Shown one piece after another: positions 14,991 through 23,770 of a stretch of DNA of 64,000 nt. Every line of letters starts with the position of its first letter. Positions within the stretch are counted from its first letter, which is position 1. The position numbers were made by a program, and so were the translations under genes. The stretch is from Pelagibacterium limicola (GTDB lineage Bacteria; Pseudomonadota; Alphaproteobacteria; Rhizobiales; Devosiaceae). Where the stretch lies: the NCBI RefSeq assembly GCF_015694405.1, contig NZ_JADQDB010000002.1:496001-560000 (forward strand), written 5' to 3'. Below the pieces are notes generated by a model. It made no database searches and had not been told where the DNA came from. It saw nothing but the letters and a program-made list of their open reading frames with translations.

Positions 14991-15296
14991 ATGCAACTCG
15001 TTGGGGTGTTTTTGCCCCTTGATACGAAGCATCAAACGCCGATTGCACCGGACGTGTTTGAGGGAATCTTCCGAGATCTAGCCCATCGTTTCGGGGGAGC
15101 GACGGCCTTTTCGCGAGCTCCCGCCCAGGGCCTTTGGAATGACGAAGGGCTCATGAAAAGCGACCGCCTGATCATCGTCGAAGTGATGGTTGAGGATGTG
15201 GATGAGTCCTGGTGGAAGGACTATCGCCTTTGGTTGAAATCAGAGCTTGAGCAGGACGAGATCATCATTCGAGCCACGCCATGCCGAAGACTCTGA
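14991..15296 (+). CDS. Hypothetical protein, 101 residues
   Basis: This small soluble protein begins MQLVGVFLPLDTK and has an alpha/beta pattern: a helix with FRDLAHRFGGATAF, then strand DRLIIVEVMVED, helix WWKDYRLWLKSELEQ and strand EIIIRATPC. The layout resembles a ferredoxin-like or dimeric alpha/beta barrel fold found in small uncharacterised proteins; this is a guess from the strand-helix order. The ribosome site is weak. It lies between the PRC-barrel gene and the histidine kinase, on the same strand, with no clear promoter seen. Confidence 0.7.
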   Translation: MQLVGVFLPLDTKHQTPIAPDVFEGIFRDLAHRFGGATAFSRAPAQGLWNDEGLMKSDRLIIVEVMVEDVDESWWKDYRLWLKSELEQDEIIIRATPCRRL

Positions 15297-15472
15297 GCAT
15301 AGGCGGGCTCCAGAGCGCATATTTCCCTCAGCTCAGCCCAAACTCCGAACGTCCGCGGCTGAACACGAACCTATCCACCGCTGCAGTTCCCCGGTTGTAG
15401 GACGCCGGAGATCGTGCTTTTATGGCATGCCTTCAATAGGTTGCGGGCCATTTGAAGTATCGGGGGACGCGC

Positions 15473-17059
15473 GTGAGCGGCAGCACGGGCACGGCTACTG
15501 TTGAATCCCGTCGAGCTTTTGGCGCAGGCCGGGTTCAGATTGCGATTTGGCTCGGATCGGCTTGTATTCTGACTATCATGCTCATTCTGGGCTCGTTGGT
15601 GTGGCAGGCCTACAATGAGCGGCTAGCGCGCGCTCAGGCCACCAGCGCGGCCAATGTGAATCTGGTCGCGGTTCAGACGCGGTGGGTCGTGGAGACCAGC
15701 GCCCAACTGCTCCTGCGCATTCAGGATCGATTTGACAGCGGCGACCTCACCATCACGGACGCCGAAATCCATCATCTGGACCAGCACGTGCGCGAGCTTC
15801 CCGATCATTTGCGGATATCCATCTATGACGCCGCCGGGAACCTGACCCTCACCAATGCGGAACGGTCTGTAGGCTACAATATCGCCGACCGCGAGTATTT
15901 CTCACGGTTGGCCGGCGGGGAGAGCTTTGTCATTTCCTCCCTGCTCCGCGACCGCGCTACGGGGGAGAACGGCTTTGTTATAGCAAGGCGGCTGGAGGGT
16001 GCAGGAGCGTTTCTCGGTGTCGCCGCGATTTCGGTCAATAATTCCATGTTCGAGGAATACTGGCACCTGCTGGGGATTCCTCCGGGCGGCACCATCAGCG
16101 TCGTGACCGTCGATGGTTGGCTGGCTGCACGCTATCCGCCGGTCGAGGAACCGCTTTACGTCGGCGACCGTGAGCTTTTCACGCGACACCTCGCATCCGC
16201 GCCGAGCGGCACATACTTTTCGGCCGCCTCACCTATTGATAACGAGCCGCGCATCGTCGCCTACAGGGCAATCGATGGTGTGCCGCTCATCGCGATCTCG
16301 GCGATTTCTACGCGCGAGATTGCGGCCGGCCTCTGGGTCTCCACGCTTATTGTGCTGGGGCTTCTGCTTCCTCTGGCGGTAGGGTTGCTGTTGGCCTTAT
16401 TCTGGATGGGCCGGTTGGTGCGCGATAAGGAAGCTGCGAGGCAGAAGCTGGAAACAACGCTCGACCACAACAAGCTGTTGTTTCGCGAGCTCCACCACCG
16501 GGTCAAAAACAATCTGCAGGCCGTAGCTTCCTTGATACGCCTGCAGGATCAGCCGGAAGCCCAGAAAGAGGAAATGAGCCGCCGGCTGGGGGCGATGATA
16601 GCCGTGCATGAGCACATCTATAAAACCGACCAGTTTCAGACAGTCGACGTCTCTGGATACATAAGGCGTTTGATATGCGAGATCGCCGAAAGCTTCGACT
16701 TGGCTGCCACGGTGAAGATCGATCAATCCATCGAAACGATTGTCGTTGATCGCGATCAGGTTCTGCCCATCGGCCTGATCATCAACGAAGTGCTCAGCAA
16801 TGCCTTCAAATACGCTTTCCAGGGGCGAGAGTCCGGAACGATCGAGATATCGCTGCGGGAAATCGAAGACGGCCGTCTCGCCAAGCTTATCATAGCCGAC
16901 AATGGTAACGGTTATGATGCCCATACCGTACGACGCGGAATGGGCAGTCGCCTGATTGAAGGCCTCTCGGCCCAGGCCGGAGGAACCATTCACATTTCGA
17001 GTGATAACGGCACCGTTTTCGAGTTCCGGTTTCCGACCGCGACTTCGGTCCCGGAGTGA
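15473..17059 (+). CDS. Membrane sensor histidine kinase, HisKA_2 type with Cache-like sensor
   Basis: The protein of about 528 residues has an N-terminal transmembrane helix (about residues 20-45) and an extracytoplasmic region of about 260 residues with the layout of a double-Cache sensor. A second helix (about 308-332) leads to a HisKA_2 dimerisation/phospho-acceptor domain (phosphorylated His in FRELHHRVKNN) and a HATPase_c domain (N-box NEVLSNAFKYAF, G-box IADNGNGY). HisKA_2 and HWE kinases are the type that feed PhyR in the alphaproteobacterial general stress response, but others serve other pathways. The GTG start has GGGGGA upstream; TTG at 15452 is the alternative. No response regulator is adjacent. 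Confidence 0.9.
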   Translation: MSGSTGTATVESRRAFGAGRVQIAIWLGSACILTIMLILGSLVWQAYNERLARAQATSAANVNLVAVQTRWVVETSAQLLLRIQDRFDSGDLTITDAEIHHLDQHVRELPDHLRISIYDAAGNLTLTNAERSVGYNIADREYFSRLAGGESFVISSLLRDRATGENGFVIARRLEGAGAFLGVAAISVNNSMFEEYWHLLGIPPGGTISVVTVDGWLAARYPPVEEPLYVGDRELFTRHLASAPSGTYFSAASPIDNEPRIVAYRAIDGVPLIAISAISTREIAAGLWVSTLIVLGLLLPLAVGLLLALFWMGRLVRDKEAARQKLETTLDHNKLLFRELHHRVKNNLQAVASLIRLQDQPEAQKEEMSRRLGAMIAVHEHIYKTDQFQTVDVSGYIRRLICEIAESFDLAATVKIDQSIETIVVDRDQVLPIGLIINEVLSNAFKYAFQGRESGTIEISLREIEDGRLAKLIIADNGNGYDAHTVRRGMGSRLIEGLSAQAGGTIHISSDNGTVFEFRFPTATSVPE

Positions 17060-17365
17060 TCACCCGCCCCGCGAGGTATGCACATCAAACCGATTGGCTA
17101 GCCTCTGCTTCCGCACACGGTCGTTGCACTGACACTGACGGTCCCCCGGCCGATCCTCCTCCGCCACTCGTATTTTTTATTTGGTACCGCCGCGGGCGGG
17201 AACCGTTCCACCGCCCTCGCAGTTGGATACTCCGGTGTGGTCGAAGGTTTTGGGCGTTTTCGTCCTGACTTGCACGTGGATCGCTATTGCCCCGCATAAG
17301 GCGGCGCTCCGGCAGCTCCCACACTCTGAAGGGGCCTAGGCGAACGAGCAAAGGAGACTTCGACC
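17060..17365 (+). other. Intergenic stretch, no gene recognised
   Basis: These 306 bases between the kinase and the glycosyltransferase hold no supportable coding region. A GGAAC at 17199-17203 is followed 19 bases later by TT, which meets the loosest RpoE2 rule but lacks CGTT, and an AAGGAG box lies just before the next gene. Confidence 0.5.
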
Positions 17366-18460
17366 ATGAAAATCGCGCAGATCGCGCCCCTGGCTGAGTG
17401 TATTCCACCAAAGCTGTACGGGGGAACCGAGCGCATCGTGTCCTATCTCACCGACGCATTGGTATTGAAGGGCCATGATGTGACGTTGTTTGCAAGCGGA
17501 GACTCGCGAACGTTAGCAGATCTGGTGCCCTGCTCGCATATGGCGTTGAGGCTCAACCCCGAGATCCGTGATCCTCTCCCCTATCATGTGATGATGCTCG
17601 AGCAGGTTCGTCAGAGGGCCGACGAGTTCGACATCCTCCATTTTCATATCGACCTGCTCCATTTTCCGCTGGTCCGGGAAATTGCGAACAAGACACTGAC
17701 GACGCTGCACGGGCGGCTCGACCTGCCCGACCTCCCTCCTTTCTATCGTACATTTCCCGAGTTTCCGTTGGTATCGATTTCAAACCACCAGCGCGAGCCG
17801 ATGCCTCCGGTCAACTGGGCTGGTACTATCTATCACGGACTTCCCGCTGACCTGCTGCCGTTTACGGCTGCGCCCGGAGGAGGTTATCTCGCCTTCCTGG
17901 GACGAATTTCGCCCGAGAAGCGGCCAGACCGCGCGATCGAGATCGCTGCGAGAACCGGCATGCATCTCAAGATTGCAGCCAAGATCGACAAGGTCGATCA
18001 ATCCTATTGGGACGAGGCAATTGCGCCCCTTGTTGAGACACACAGCAATGTCGAGTATGTGGGCGAGATCGGAGAGGAGCAGAAAGCGCATTTTCTTGGC
18101 AATGCAGCCGCGTTGCTCTTTCCGATCGACTGGCCCGAACCCTTCGGACTAGTCATGATCGAAGCCATGTCTTGCGGCACCCCCGTGATCGCGTTCCGCT
18201 GCGGCTCGGTCCCCGAAGTTATCGATCACGGCATGTCCGGCTTCGTTGTCGATACCATCGAGGAGGCGGTAGAGGCCGTTGGTCGAATCCCGGAATTGGA
18301 CCGCCACCTGGTCAGGGCGCAGTTCGATGCCCGGTTCACCGCAGGTCGAATGGCGGCCGATTATGTGTCGCTCTATGAGCGTCGCCTGGCTGCCTTTGAC
18401 GCCAACATCCCCTTCGTAAGCTCCGGCCCTGCCGAATTTGGCCAATCCATAACCGCGTAG
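17366..18460 (+). CDS. Glycosyltransferase family 4 protein
   Basis: The 364-residue protein has the two Rossmann-like halves of a GT-B enzyme. The N-terminal acceptor half begins MKIAQIAPLAECIPPKLYGG with the glycine-rich loop YGGTERIVSYL. The C-terminal nucleotide-sugar half contains LAFLGRISPEKRPDRAIEIA and the E-x7-E motif EPFGLVMIEAM, followed by GTPVIAFRCGSVPEVI. It would transfer a sugar from a nucleotide donor in the cytosol; donor and acceptor are not known. The ATG follows AAGGAG. It ends 9 bp before the glycogen-debranching gene, so the two are an operon, suggesting a role in a storage or stress-related glucan. Confidence 0.92.
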   Translation: MKIAQIAPLAECIPPKLYGGTERIVSYLTDALVLKGHDVTLFASGDSRTLADLVPCSHMALRLNPEIRDPLPYHVMMLEQVRQRADEFDILHFHIDLLHFPLVREIANKTLTTLHGRLDLPDLPPFYRTFPEFPLVSISNHQREPMPPVNWAGTIYHGLPADLLPFTAAPGGGYLAFLGRISPEKRPDRAIEIAARTGMHLKIAAKIDKVDQSYWDEAIAPLVETHSNVEYVGEIGEEQKAHFLGNAAALLFPIDWPEPFGLVMIEAMSCGTPVIAFRCGSVPEVIDHGMSGFVVDTIEEAVEAVGRIPELDRHLVRAQFDARFTAGRMAADYVSLYERRLAAFDANIPFVSSGPAEFGQSITA

Positions 18461-18469
18461 GAGAACCAC

Positions 18470-20671
18470 ATGGAGGCTTTTGCCACCAAGGCGGAGGAGC
18501 CCCCGTCCCCGCTTGAGCCCGAGACGAACTACGGCGTTTCGGCGCGGGCGTCGCTTCAAGAGATCCGCAGTAGAACCCTCAAGCATGGGGATACCTTCGG
18601 GGTCTTTGACCACAACGGAGACATAGCCCTCACGGCTTCCGACGCCGAGGGGCTGTTTCATCGGGACACGCGACACCTGTCGCGCCTCTCCCTCCTGGTC
18701 AATGGCGCCCGTCCGTTGCTGCTGAGTTCGACCTTGCGCGACGATAATACAACTTTGACCTGCGATCTCACCAACCCCGACATCTTCGACGATGCCGAGC
18801 ACCTCAAACTCGAGCACGATCTCGTGCATCTCCGGCGCTCGCGGTTTTTGTGGGAAGGCGCCTGCTATGAGCGACTTGCCGTCAGAAACTTTTCCAGCGA
18901 CACGGTCACGATCACCATCGATCTTTCGTTTCGAACCGATTTCGCCGATTTGTTTGAGGTGCGGGGAACTCGGCGTACGCGATGGGGTCGCCATCATCCG
19001 CCTGAGGTCGAAAAGACATCCGTATCGCTTTCATATACGGGGCTCGACGGCCTGACCCGTCGCACCCATCTGACCTTCTCTCCTCAACCTGAAACGCTCA
19101 CGTCGAATACCGCGCATTTTGTGCTCGATCTCAAGCCGGGTGAAACACAGTCCATATTCCTCACGATTGCGTGCCTTGGCACGGAACAGGACCGTCGGGA
19201 ACCGGAACACTTCTTTACGGCCATTCGCCAAGCGCGCCGCTCGCTGCGCCGCTCGTCGTCGCGCGCAGCGGCAATCAACACGTCCAATGAAGTCTTCAAC
19301 GAAAGTCTCCGCAGGAGCGTCTCGGATCTTTATATGCTCGTTACCGACACACCTGAAGGTCCGTATCCCTACGCCGGCGTCCCCTGGTTCAGTACGGTGT
19401 TCGGTCGCGATGCCTTGATCACAGCCTTCGAAACCCTTTGGCTCGATCCCGAGATAGCGCATGGCGTTCTTCACCATCTTGCGGCCAACCAGGCGAGGGA
19501 TTTGGATCCCGCAGCTGATGCCGAGCCCGGCAAGATCCTGCACGAAGTGCGCTATGGAGAGATGGCGGAACTGGGGGAGGTTCCCTTTCGTCGCTATTAC
19601 GGCAGCGTCGATTCCACCCCACTTTTCGTTATGCTTGCCGGAGCATACTTCGAGCGCACCGGCAACACCGGTGCCGCCCGGACGCTCTGGCCCCATGTCG
19701 AGGCCGCTCTCCAATGGATCGAAATCTACGGCGACCGGGACGGTGACGGCTATGTCGAATATGGGCGCAAGACAGAACACGGCCTGGCAAATCAAGGCTG
19801 GAAAGACAGCCATGATTCAATCTTTCACTCCGACGGAACACTCGCGGCGGGCCCCATCGCGTTGTGCGAGGTTCAGGCATACGTCTACGGGGCATGGATT
19901 GCCGCTCGAACGCTGGCCGGGGTGCTCGGCCTCGACGAGCAGGCGGAGGCCTGTGACAAGAAGGCCGCCGGCCTCTTCGAGCGGTTCAACAGGGACTTCT
20001 TCGACGACTCGTTGGGAACCTATGTTCTGGCCCTCGACGGCACCAAGATGCCGTGCCGGGTCGTGTCGTCCAACGCAGGACACGCATTATGGACCGGCAT
20101 AGCGTCGCCTGATAACGCCCGATCGGTTGCCAACACCCTGATGAGCAGGCGGGCGTTCAGCGGCTGGGGTGTCCGTACAATTGCCGCTGGCGAGAGCCGC
20201 TATAACCCCATGAGTTATCATAACGGCTCAGTTTGGCCTCATGACAACGCCCTGATTGCGGCCGGCCTTTCCCGCTACGGCTTCAAGCAGGAAGCGAGTC
20301 GCATTCTCGAGGGGCTGTTTGCAGCATCTGCATACATCGACCTTCGGCGCCTTCCCGAGCTGTTCTGCGGTTTTTCGCGACTTAGGTCGCAGGGCCCGAC
20401 GTTCTACCCGGTCGCGTGTATGCCGCAGGCCTGGGCGGCGGGAGCTCCGCTCTATGCGCTGCAGGCCTGTCTTGGATTGCGGTTCGATATAGGGTCGGGA
20501 CACATCCTCTTTGACCGCCCTCTCCTGCCCCGCTTTCTCGATACGGTCAAACTGCGGCGGCTCAAGCTGGCGGATAGGGAAGTCGATGTCGCATTGCATC
20601 GTTCGCGGCAGACCGTCGTCGTCGAAGTTGAACGACGGGAGGGAGATCTTGAACTCGTGACGATCACCTGA
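18470..20671 (+). CDS. Amylo-alpha-1,6-glucosidase / glycogen-debranching-type enzyme
   Basis: The 733-residue protein has the two-part layout of the bacterial and archaeal debranching family: an N-terminal beta-sandwich (glycogen debranching N-terminal domain, about residues 30-230) and a C-terminal (alpha/alpha)6 barrel (about 280-700). Motifs include GVPWFSTVFGRDALITA, the acidic pair in NQGWKDSHDSIFHSDG and NPMSYHNGSVWPHDN, the usual catalytic-acid region of GH15-like and GH63-like clans. It would hydrolyse alpha-1,6 branch points or related glucosides. The start ATG is preceded by AGGAGAA. No glycogen synthase or branching enzyme lies nearby, so its true substrate may be a different glucoside. 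Confidence 0.92.
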   Translation: MEAFATKAEEPPSPLEPETNYGVSARASLQEIRSRTLKHGDTFGVFDHNGDIALTASDAEGLFHRDTRHLSRLSLLVNGARPLLLSSTLRDDNTTLTCDLTNPDIFDDAEHLKLEHDLVHLRRSRFLWEGACYERLAVRNFSSDTVTITIDLSFRTDFADLFEVRGTRRTRWGRHHPPEVEKTSVSLSYTGLDGLTRRTHLTFSPQPETLTSNTAHFVLDLKPGETQSIFLTIACLGTEQDRREPEHFFTAIRQARRSLRRSSSRAAAINTSNEVFNESLRRSVSDLYMLVTDTPEGPYPYAGVPWFSTVFGRDALITAFETLWLDPEIAHGVLHHLAANQARDLDPAADAEPGKILHEVRYGEMAELGEVPFRRYYGSVDSTPLFVMLAGAYFERTGNTGAARTLWPHVEAALQWIEIYGDRDGDGYVEYGRKTEHGLANQGWKDSHDSIFHSDGTLAAGPIALCEVQAYVYGAWIAARTLAGVLGLDEQAEACDKKAAGLFERFNRDFFDDSLGTYVLALDGTKMPCRVVSSNAGHALWTGIASPDNARSVANTLMSRRAFSGWGVRTIAAGESRYNPMSYHNGSVWPHDNALIAAGLSRYGFKQEASRILEGLFAASAYIDLRRLPELFCGFSRLRSQGPTFYPVACMPQAWAAGAPLYALQACLGLRFDIGSGHILFDRPLLPRFLDTVKLRRLKLADREVDVALHRSRQTVVVEVERREGDLELVTIT

Positions 20672-20757
20672 GCCGGGCTTAGTAGACAACGGACGCGCGC
20701 GTACTGCCCTATAAGGACGAACGGTTCAGTTCGTTGAGACGTCAGGATGATGGAGAA

Positions 20758-20831
20758 TGGAGCGGGTGAAGGGAATCGAACCCTCGTCGTAAGCTTGGAA
20801 GGCTTCTGCTCTACCATTGAGCTACACCCGC
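20758..20831 (-). tRNA. tRNA-Gly (anticodon TCC)
   Basis: On the minus strand the sequence folds into a 7-bp acceptor stem (GCGGGTG with CACCCGC), a D arm (AGCTCAATGGTAGAGC), an anticodon loop CTTCCAA and a T arm with GGTTCGATTCC. CCA is encoded, giving 74 bases. It is 57 bp from tRNA-Tyr on the same strand. Confidence 0.97.
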
Positions 20832-20888
20832 TCGAGGGTGACGCTTTTGCCAATGTGTCGTGTTCGAGCCTGTTGGGCAAGCGCGATC

Positions 20889-20973
20889 TGGTGGAGGGGG
20901 CTGGATTCGAACCAGCGTAGCCTAAGGCGTCAGATTTACAGTCTGATGGATTTAACCACTCTCCCACCCCTCC
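20889..20973 (-). tRNA. tRNA-Tyr (anticodon GTA)
   Basis: This is a class II tRNA of 85 bases including encoded CCA, on the minus strand. It has acceptor stem GGAGGGG/CCCCTCC, anticodon arm CAGACTGTAAATCTG with GTA, a long variable arm and the T loop GGTTCGAATCC. Confidence 0.97.
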
Positions 20974-21148
20974 CCAATGTCGCTATTGGCGAAGCGAGGT
21001 GTGTTGCCGAGCCGTTTCCGATCCGCACCACGGCCCGGTTTATGGTGTCAGCGACCCTTTATGTCAACAGCTATCTCAAGGAAAGATATCGCTTTCCCGA
21101 ACTCGCTTCGCGCTTGCCTATAAAGGGGCAAACGGCTACGCCAATCCC

Positions 21149-21901
21149 ATGAGCAAGAACAAGTTTCCGCCCAAGAAACGTCCTGTGACAAGGCCCGAGG
21201 ACGAGCCCGTCTATCTCTATGGGCTGCACACCGTGCGCGCCGCGCTGGATAACCCGCGCCGCAAGTACCGTGTCCTGCTTACAACTCCGAACGGGCTCAA
21301 TCGCCTGCGCGAAAGCGGCCCCCTTCCCGAGCTCAGGATCGAAGAGAAATCCCCGCGCGATCTCGACAAGCTGCTCGGCGCGGACGCCGTGCATCAGGGC
21401 GTGGCGCTGGAGGTTGACCCAGTCAATCGATTCGGACTTGGCGATGTCGCCAATCTCGATCTAGTCGTAGTGCTCGATCAGGTAACCGATCCGCATAACG
21501 TCGGCGCCATTCTCCGCACCGCCTGTGCCTTCGGCGCCGACGCCGTGGTCACCACTGCCCGCTACGCCCCGCGGGAGACAGGCGTTCTCGCCAAATCTGC
21601 GTCGGGCGCGCTCGACATGATCCCCCTGATCGAAGTTCGCAACCTTGGGGAAGCCCTCGAGAATCTCAAGGCACGGGGACTTATTTGTCTAGGCTTCGAT
21701 TCCGAAGCTCCCGGCCTGCTCAAGCCGCGTCCCGCCGGGCAGAAACTGGCCATCGTGCTTGGCGCGGAAGGCAAGGGCCTCAGGCAGAAGACCCGTTCGC
21801 TCTGCGACGAAATGGTCCGGCTCGACATGCCCGGTCCGATCAAATCGCTCAACGTCTCCAATGCCGCGGCGATTGCGTTGTACGCGGCTACGGCAGGTTG
21901 A
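21149..21901 (+). CDS. rlmB: 23S rRNA (guanosine-2'-O)-methyltransferase, SpoU/TrmH family
   Basis: The 250-residue protein has an N-terminal substrate-binding domain (about residues 20-90, YLYGLHTVRAAL) and a SPOUT catalytic domain with the three family motifs: DPHNVGAILRTA, IVLGAEGKGL and SLNVSNAAAIALY. It uses S-adenosylmethionine to methylate the ribose of a guanosine in 23S rRNA (G2251 in E. coli). Assignment to RlmB rather than a tRNA TrmH relative rests on length and the N-terminal domain. The ATG at 21149 begins with a basic tail, MSKNKFPPKKRP. It is divergent from the tRNA genes. Confidence 0.93.
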   Translation: MSKNKFPPKKRPVTRPEDEPVYLYGLHTVRAALDNPRRKYRVLLTTPNGLNRLRESGPLPELRIEEKSPRDLDKLLGADAVHQGVALEVDPVNRFGLGDVANLDLVVVLDQVTDPHNVGAILRTACAFGADAVVTTARYAPRETGVLAKSASGALDMIPLIEVRNLGEALENLKARGLICLGFDSEAPGLLKPRPAGQKLAIVLGAEGKGLRQKTRSLCDEMVRLDMPGPIKSLNVSNAAAIALYAATAG

Positions 21902-21903
21902 AT

Positions 21904-22305
21904 TCAGCCACGCTTGGTCCGTATCCCGGGCACGCATTTGATGTCGTGTCGATGTGTCATCTCCCGATAAGCATCGGTGTCGACGCCGACCATTGCAACC
22001 CTGCCCTCGGCATCATGGTGCAGGCCCCAGCCGAATTGCTTGACCAGCGGTGACGCACGAAGGCAGGCCTGCGGTTTCGAGAAGAAGGCCGCCCGGGCTT
22101 CGTCCCGCTTGGCCTCGTCTATGCCGTTCCGCTGCGCGTACACTTCAAACAGCAGGTCATCGCTGGTCATCTCGTACGGCCGCTCAGACAGCAGCGCATA
22201 TTGCAGTTGCGCGATACTGCCCGGCTTTTCCGGCACCTTGCCGAAATTTACGGTCGTATCCGGAGAAGCAGTGATAAAGGTTTGCGTATAATTCGTCGTA
22301 TGCAT
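21904..22305 (-). CDS. DUF6157 family protein
   Basis: The 133-residue protein begins MHTTNYTQTFITASPDTTVN, the typical opening of DUF6157 proteins, followed by a segment with IAQLQYALLSERPYEMTSDDLLFEVYAQR and a C-terminal part with GWGLHHDAEGRVAMVGVDTDAY. It is a soluble protein of unknown function. The ATG at 22305 is chosen because the family start is conserved; the frame extends 8 codons further. It ends 2 bp from the convergent rlmB stop. Confidence 0.85.
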   Translation of the reverse strand: MHTTNYTQTFITASPDTTVNFGKVPEKPGSIAQLQYALLSERPYEMTSDDLLFEVYAQRNGIDEAKRDEARAAFFSKPQACLRASPLVKQFGWGLHHDAEGRVAMVGVDTDAYREMTHRHDIKCVPGIRTKRG

Positions 22306-22333
22306 GATGCAATCGTATCCAACTCGCACGCGC

Positions 22334-23227
22334 TCACAAGGTCGTCGAGGACCCGTTCGTTCCCGCTGTTACCAGTGGTGTATCAAATGCCGTACCGCCA
22401 GTTGAACGCAAGGTGACAACCTTGTAGCCGCGTTCCTGCAGCGCCTCGAGGAAATCGGGGAGCATGGTGACCGTACGCATGTGAATATCGTGGAACAGGA
22501 TGATCCCCTGACCCTGCGCATCGAGCCGCGCCAGCGTCCGTTCCATTACCGTACGAGCGCTGTCCTTGTAGTAATCCTTGGAATCGATATCGACATCGAG
22601 AATGATGAGATGGCTCTCTATCGCGCTTGCACGGATGAACCCCGTCTGAGCGAGGTAGGGGAACCGGAAAAAGCGCGATGGAACAAAGCCGGAGCCCGCC
22701 AATGCCCGCGCCACCGCCTCATGTCCCTTCTGCATTTCGGCCATCGCCTCTGCAAAGGCAAGAGTCGTGAGATTGGTGTGGGTAAAGGTATGCGAGCCGA
22801 CCGTGTGTCCCCGCTGCGCCACCGTGCGCGCGAGGGCCGGATGCTGCTCCACAGTCTCGCCAAGCATCAGGAAGGTCGCTTTCACGCCATAGCGGTCCAA
22901 CGTATTGAGAATTGCTTCCGTTTTGCCGGGCCGCGGCCCGTCATCGAATGTCAGCACCACTTCGCGCGGCCGTAGCACCAGTTGTTCGTTAGAGGCGACC
23001 GTGAGCGTCCGTCCCGACAACGACACCCCCGCTACTGGCGGCATAGGTTGGCCCAGGTCTGCCGTGAGCTGCGCCCTATCGACAATCGAACTCGTCACGA
23101 TCGCATCACTCCGCTCGCTGTAAGCCGTGAGGTTTGGCGTTGAGGTGCGTGGCTTGGCACACCCTGCCCCCAATGCCGCAACCATAAGACAAACGCAAAT
23201 ATTCCGCAGCACTGTACGCCTCGACAT
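22334..23227 (-). CDS. Polysaccharide deacetylase (NodB homology domain), exported
   Basis: The 297-residue protein begins with a short basic segment and a hydrophobic signal ending near Cys23 (AALGAGC), possibly a lipoprotein signal although the -3 residue is not ideal. The NodB domain spans about residues 85-270 with all five motifs: TFDDGP (metal and base Asp), SHTFTH (two metal His), RFPY, DVDIDSKD and ILFHD. It removes N- or O-acetyl groups from a surface polysaccharide or peptidoglycan; the substrate is unknown. Start ATG at 23227. It faces a UPF0178 gene 82 bp upstream on the same strand. Confidence 0.92.
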   Translation of the reverse strand: MSRRTVLRNICVCLMVAALGAGCAKPRTSTPNLTAYSERSDAIVTSSIVDRAQLTADLGQPMPPVAGVSLSGRTLTVASNEQLVLRPREVVLTFDDGPRPGKTEAILNTLDRYGVKATFLMLGETVEQHPALARTVAQRGHTVGSHTFTHTNLTTLAFAEAMAEMQKGHEAVARALAGSGFVPSRFFRFPYLAQTGFIRASAIESHLIILDVDIDSKDYYKDSARTVMERTLARLDAQGQGIILFHDIHMRTVTMLPDFLEALQERGYKVVTLRSTGGTAFDTPLVTAGTNGSSTTL

Positions 23228-23309
23228 GGGGACGATTACGATATCCCCAATCTTGGCGATTATGGTTAATAACTGGTTCCGCTAACCGAATATTATCCTT
23301 AACAAACAG

Positions 23310-23768
23310 TTACTTCCCCCGTTTTGCTTTGGCCGCCGCCTCATCGAGTGCCTGTAGAAATGCGGATCGGTCCCTTGCGGTAAAGCTGGCATTATAACCC
23401 TTGCTTTCTCCCGTTTCCCGCAAATGCTGATTGAGCTCTCGCATGGCCAGCGCCATCCCGATGGACTGCGCCGTAAAGGGTTTCCCTGTCGGCCCCAGCA
23501 CATGCGCGCCCTTCTCCAGAACACGCCGCGCCAGCGGAATATCTGCCGTAACGACAATGTCGCCGTTTTCCGCGCGCTCCACGATCCAGTCATCCGCCGC
23601 GTCGGCCCCTTGCGGCACCATCACGTGCCTGACCATGGGGTCGCGCGACGGTCTGAGCCCGAAATTCGCGACCATCGTGACGACCAGCCCGTGCCGCTCT
23701 GCAACCCGCAGCACCTCGTCCTTCACAGGGCACGCATCGGCATCGACGTATATTTGCGGCACGGACAC
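23310..23768 (-). CDS. YaiI/YqxD (UPF0178) family protein
   Basis: The 152-residue protein begins MSVPQIYVDADACPVK and contains DIPLARRVLEKG and GPTGKPFTAQSIGMALAMREL. The conserved Asp residues of the opening and of VVTADIPLA fit a NYN/PIN-like nuclease fold, which is how the family has been classed; activity is unproven. The start is GTG (23768), 2 bp after the stop of the formaldehyde dehydrogenase gene, so the two are likely cotranscribed. Confidence 0.93.
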   Translation of the reverse strand: MSVPQIYVDADACPVKDEVLRVAERHGLVVTMVANFGLRPSRDPMVRHVMVPQGADAADDWIVERAENGDIVVTADIPLARRVLEKGAHVLGPTGKPFTAQSIGMALAMRELNQHLRETGESKGYNASFTARDRSAFLQALDEAAAKAKRGK

Positions 23769-23770
23769 GG

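Noticed and set aside
16101-17059. Kinase with a possible PhyR-like or PAS domain inside the periplasmic region
   Set aside because: The region has the length and strand pattern of a Cache sensor and I could not support any other domain by eye.
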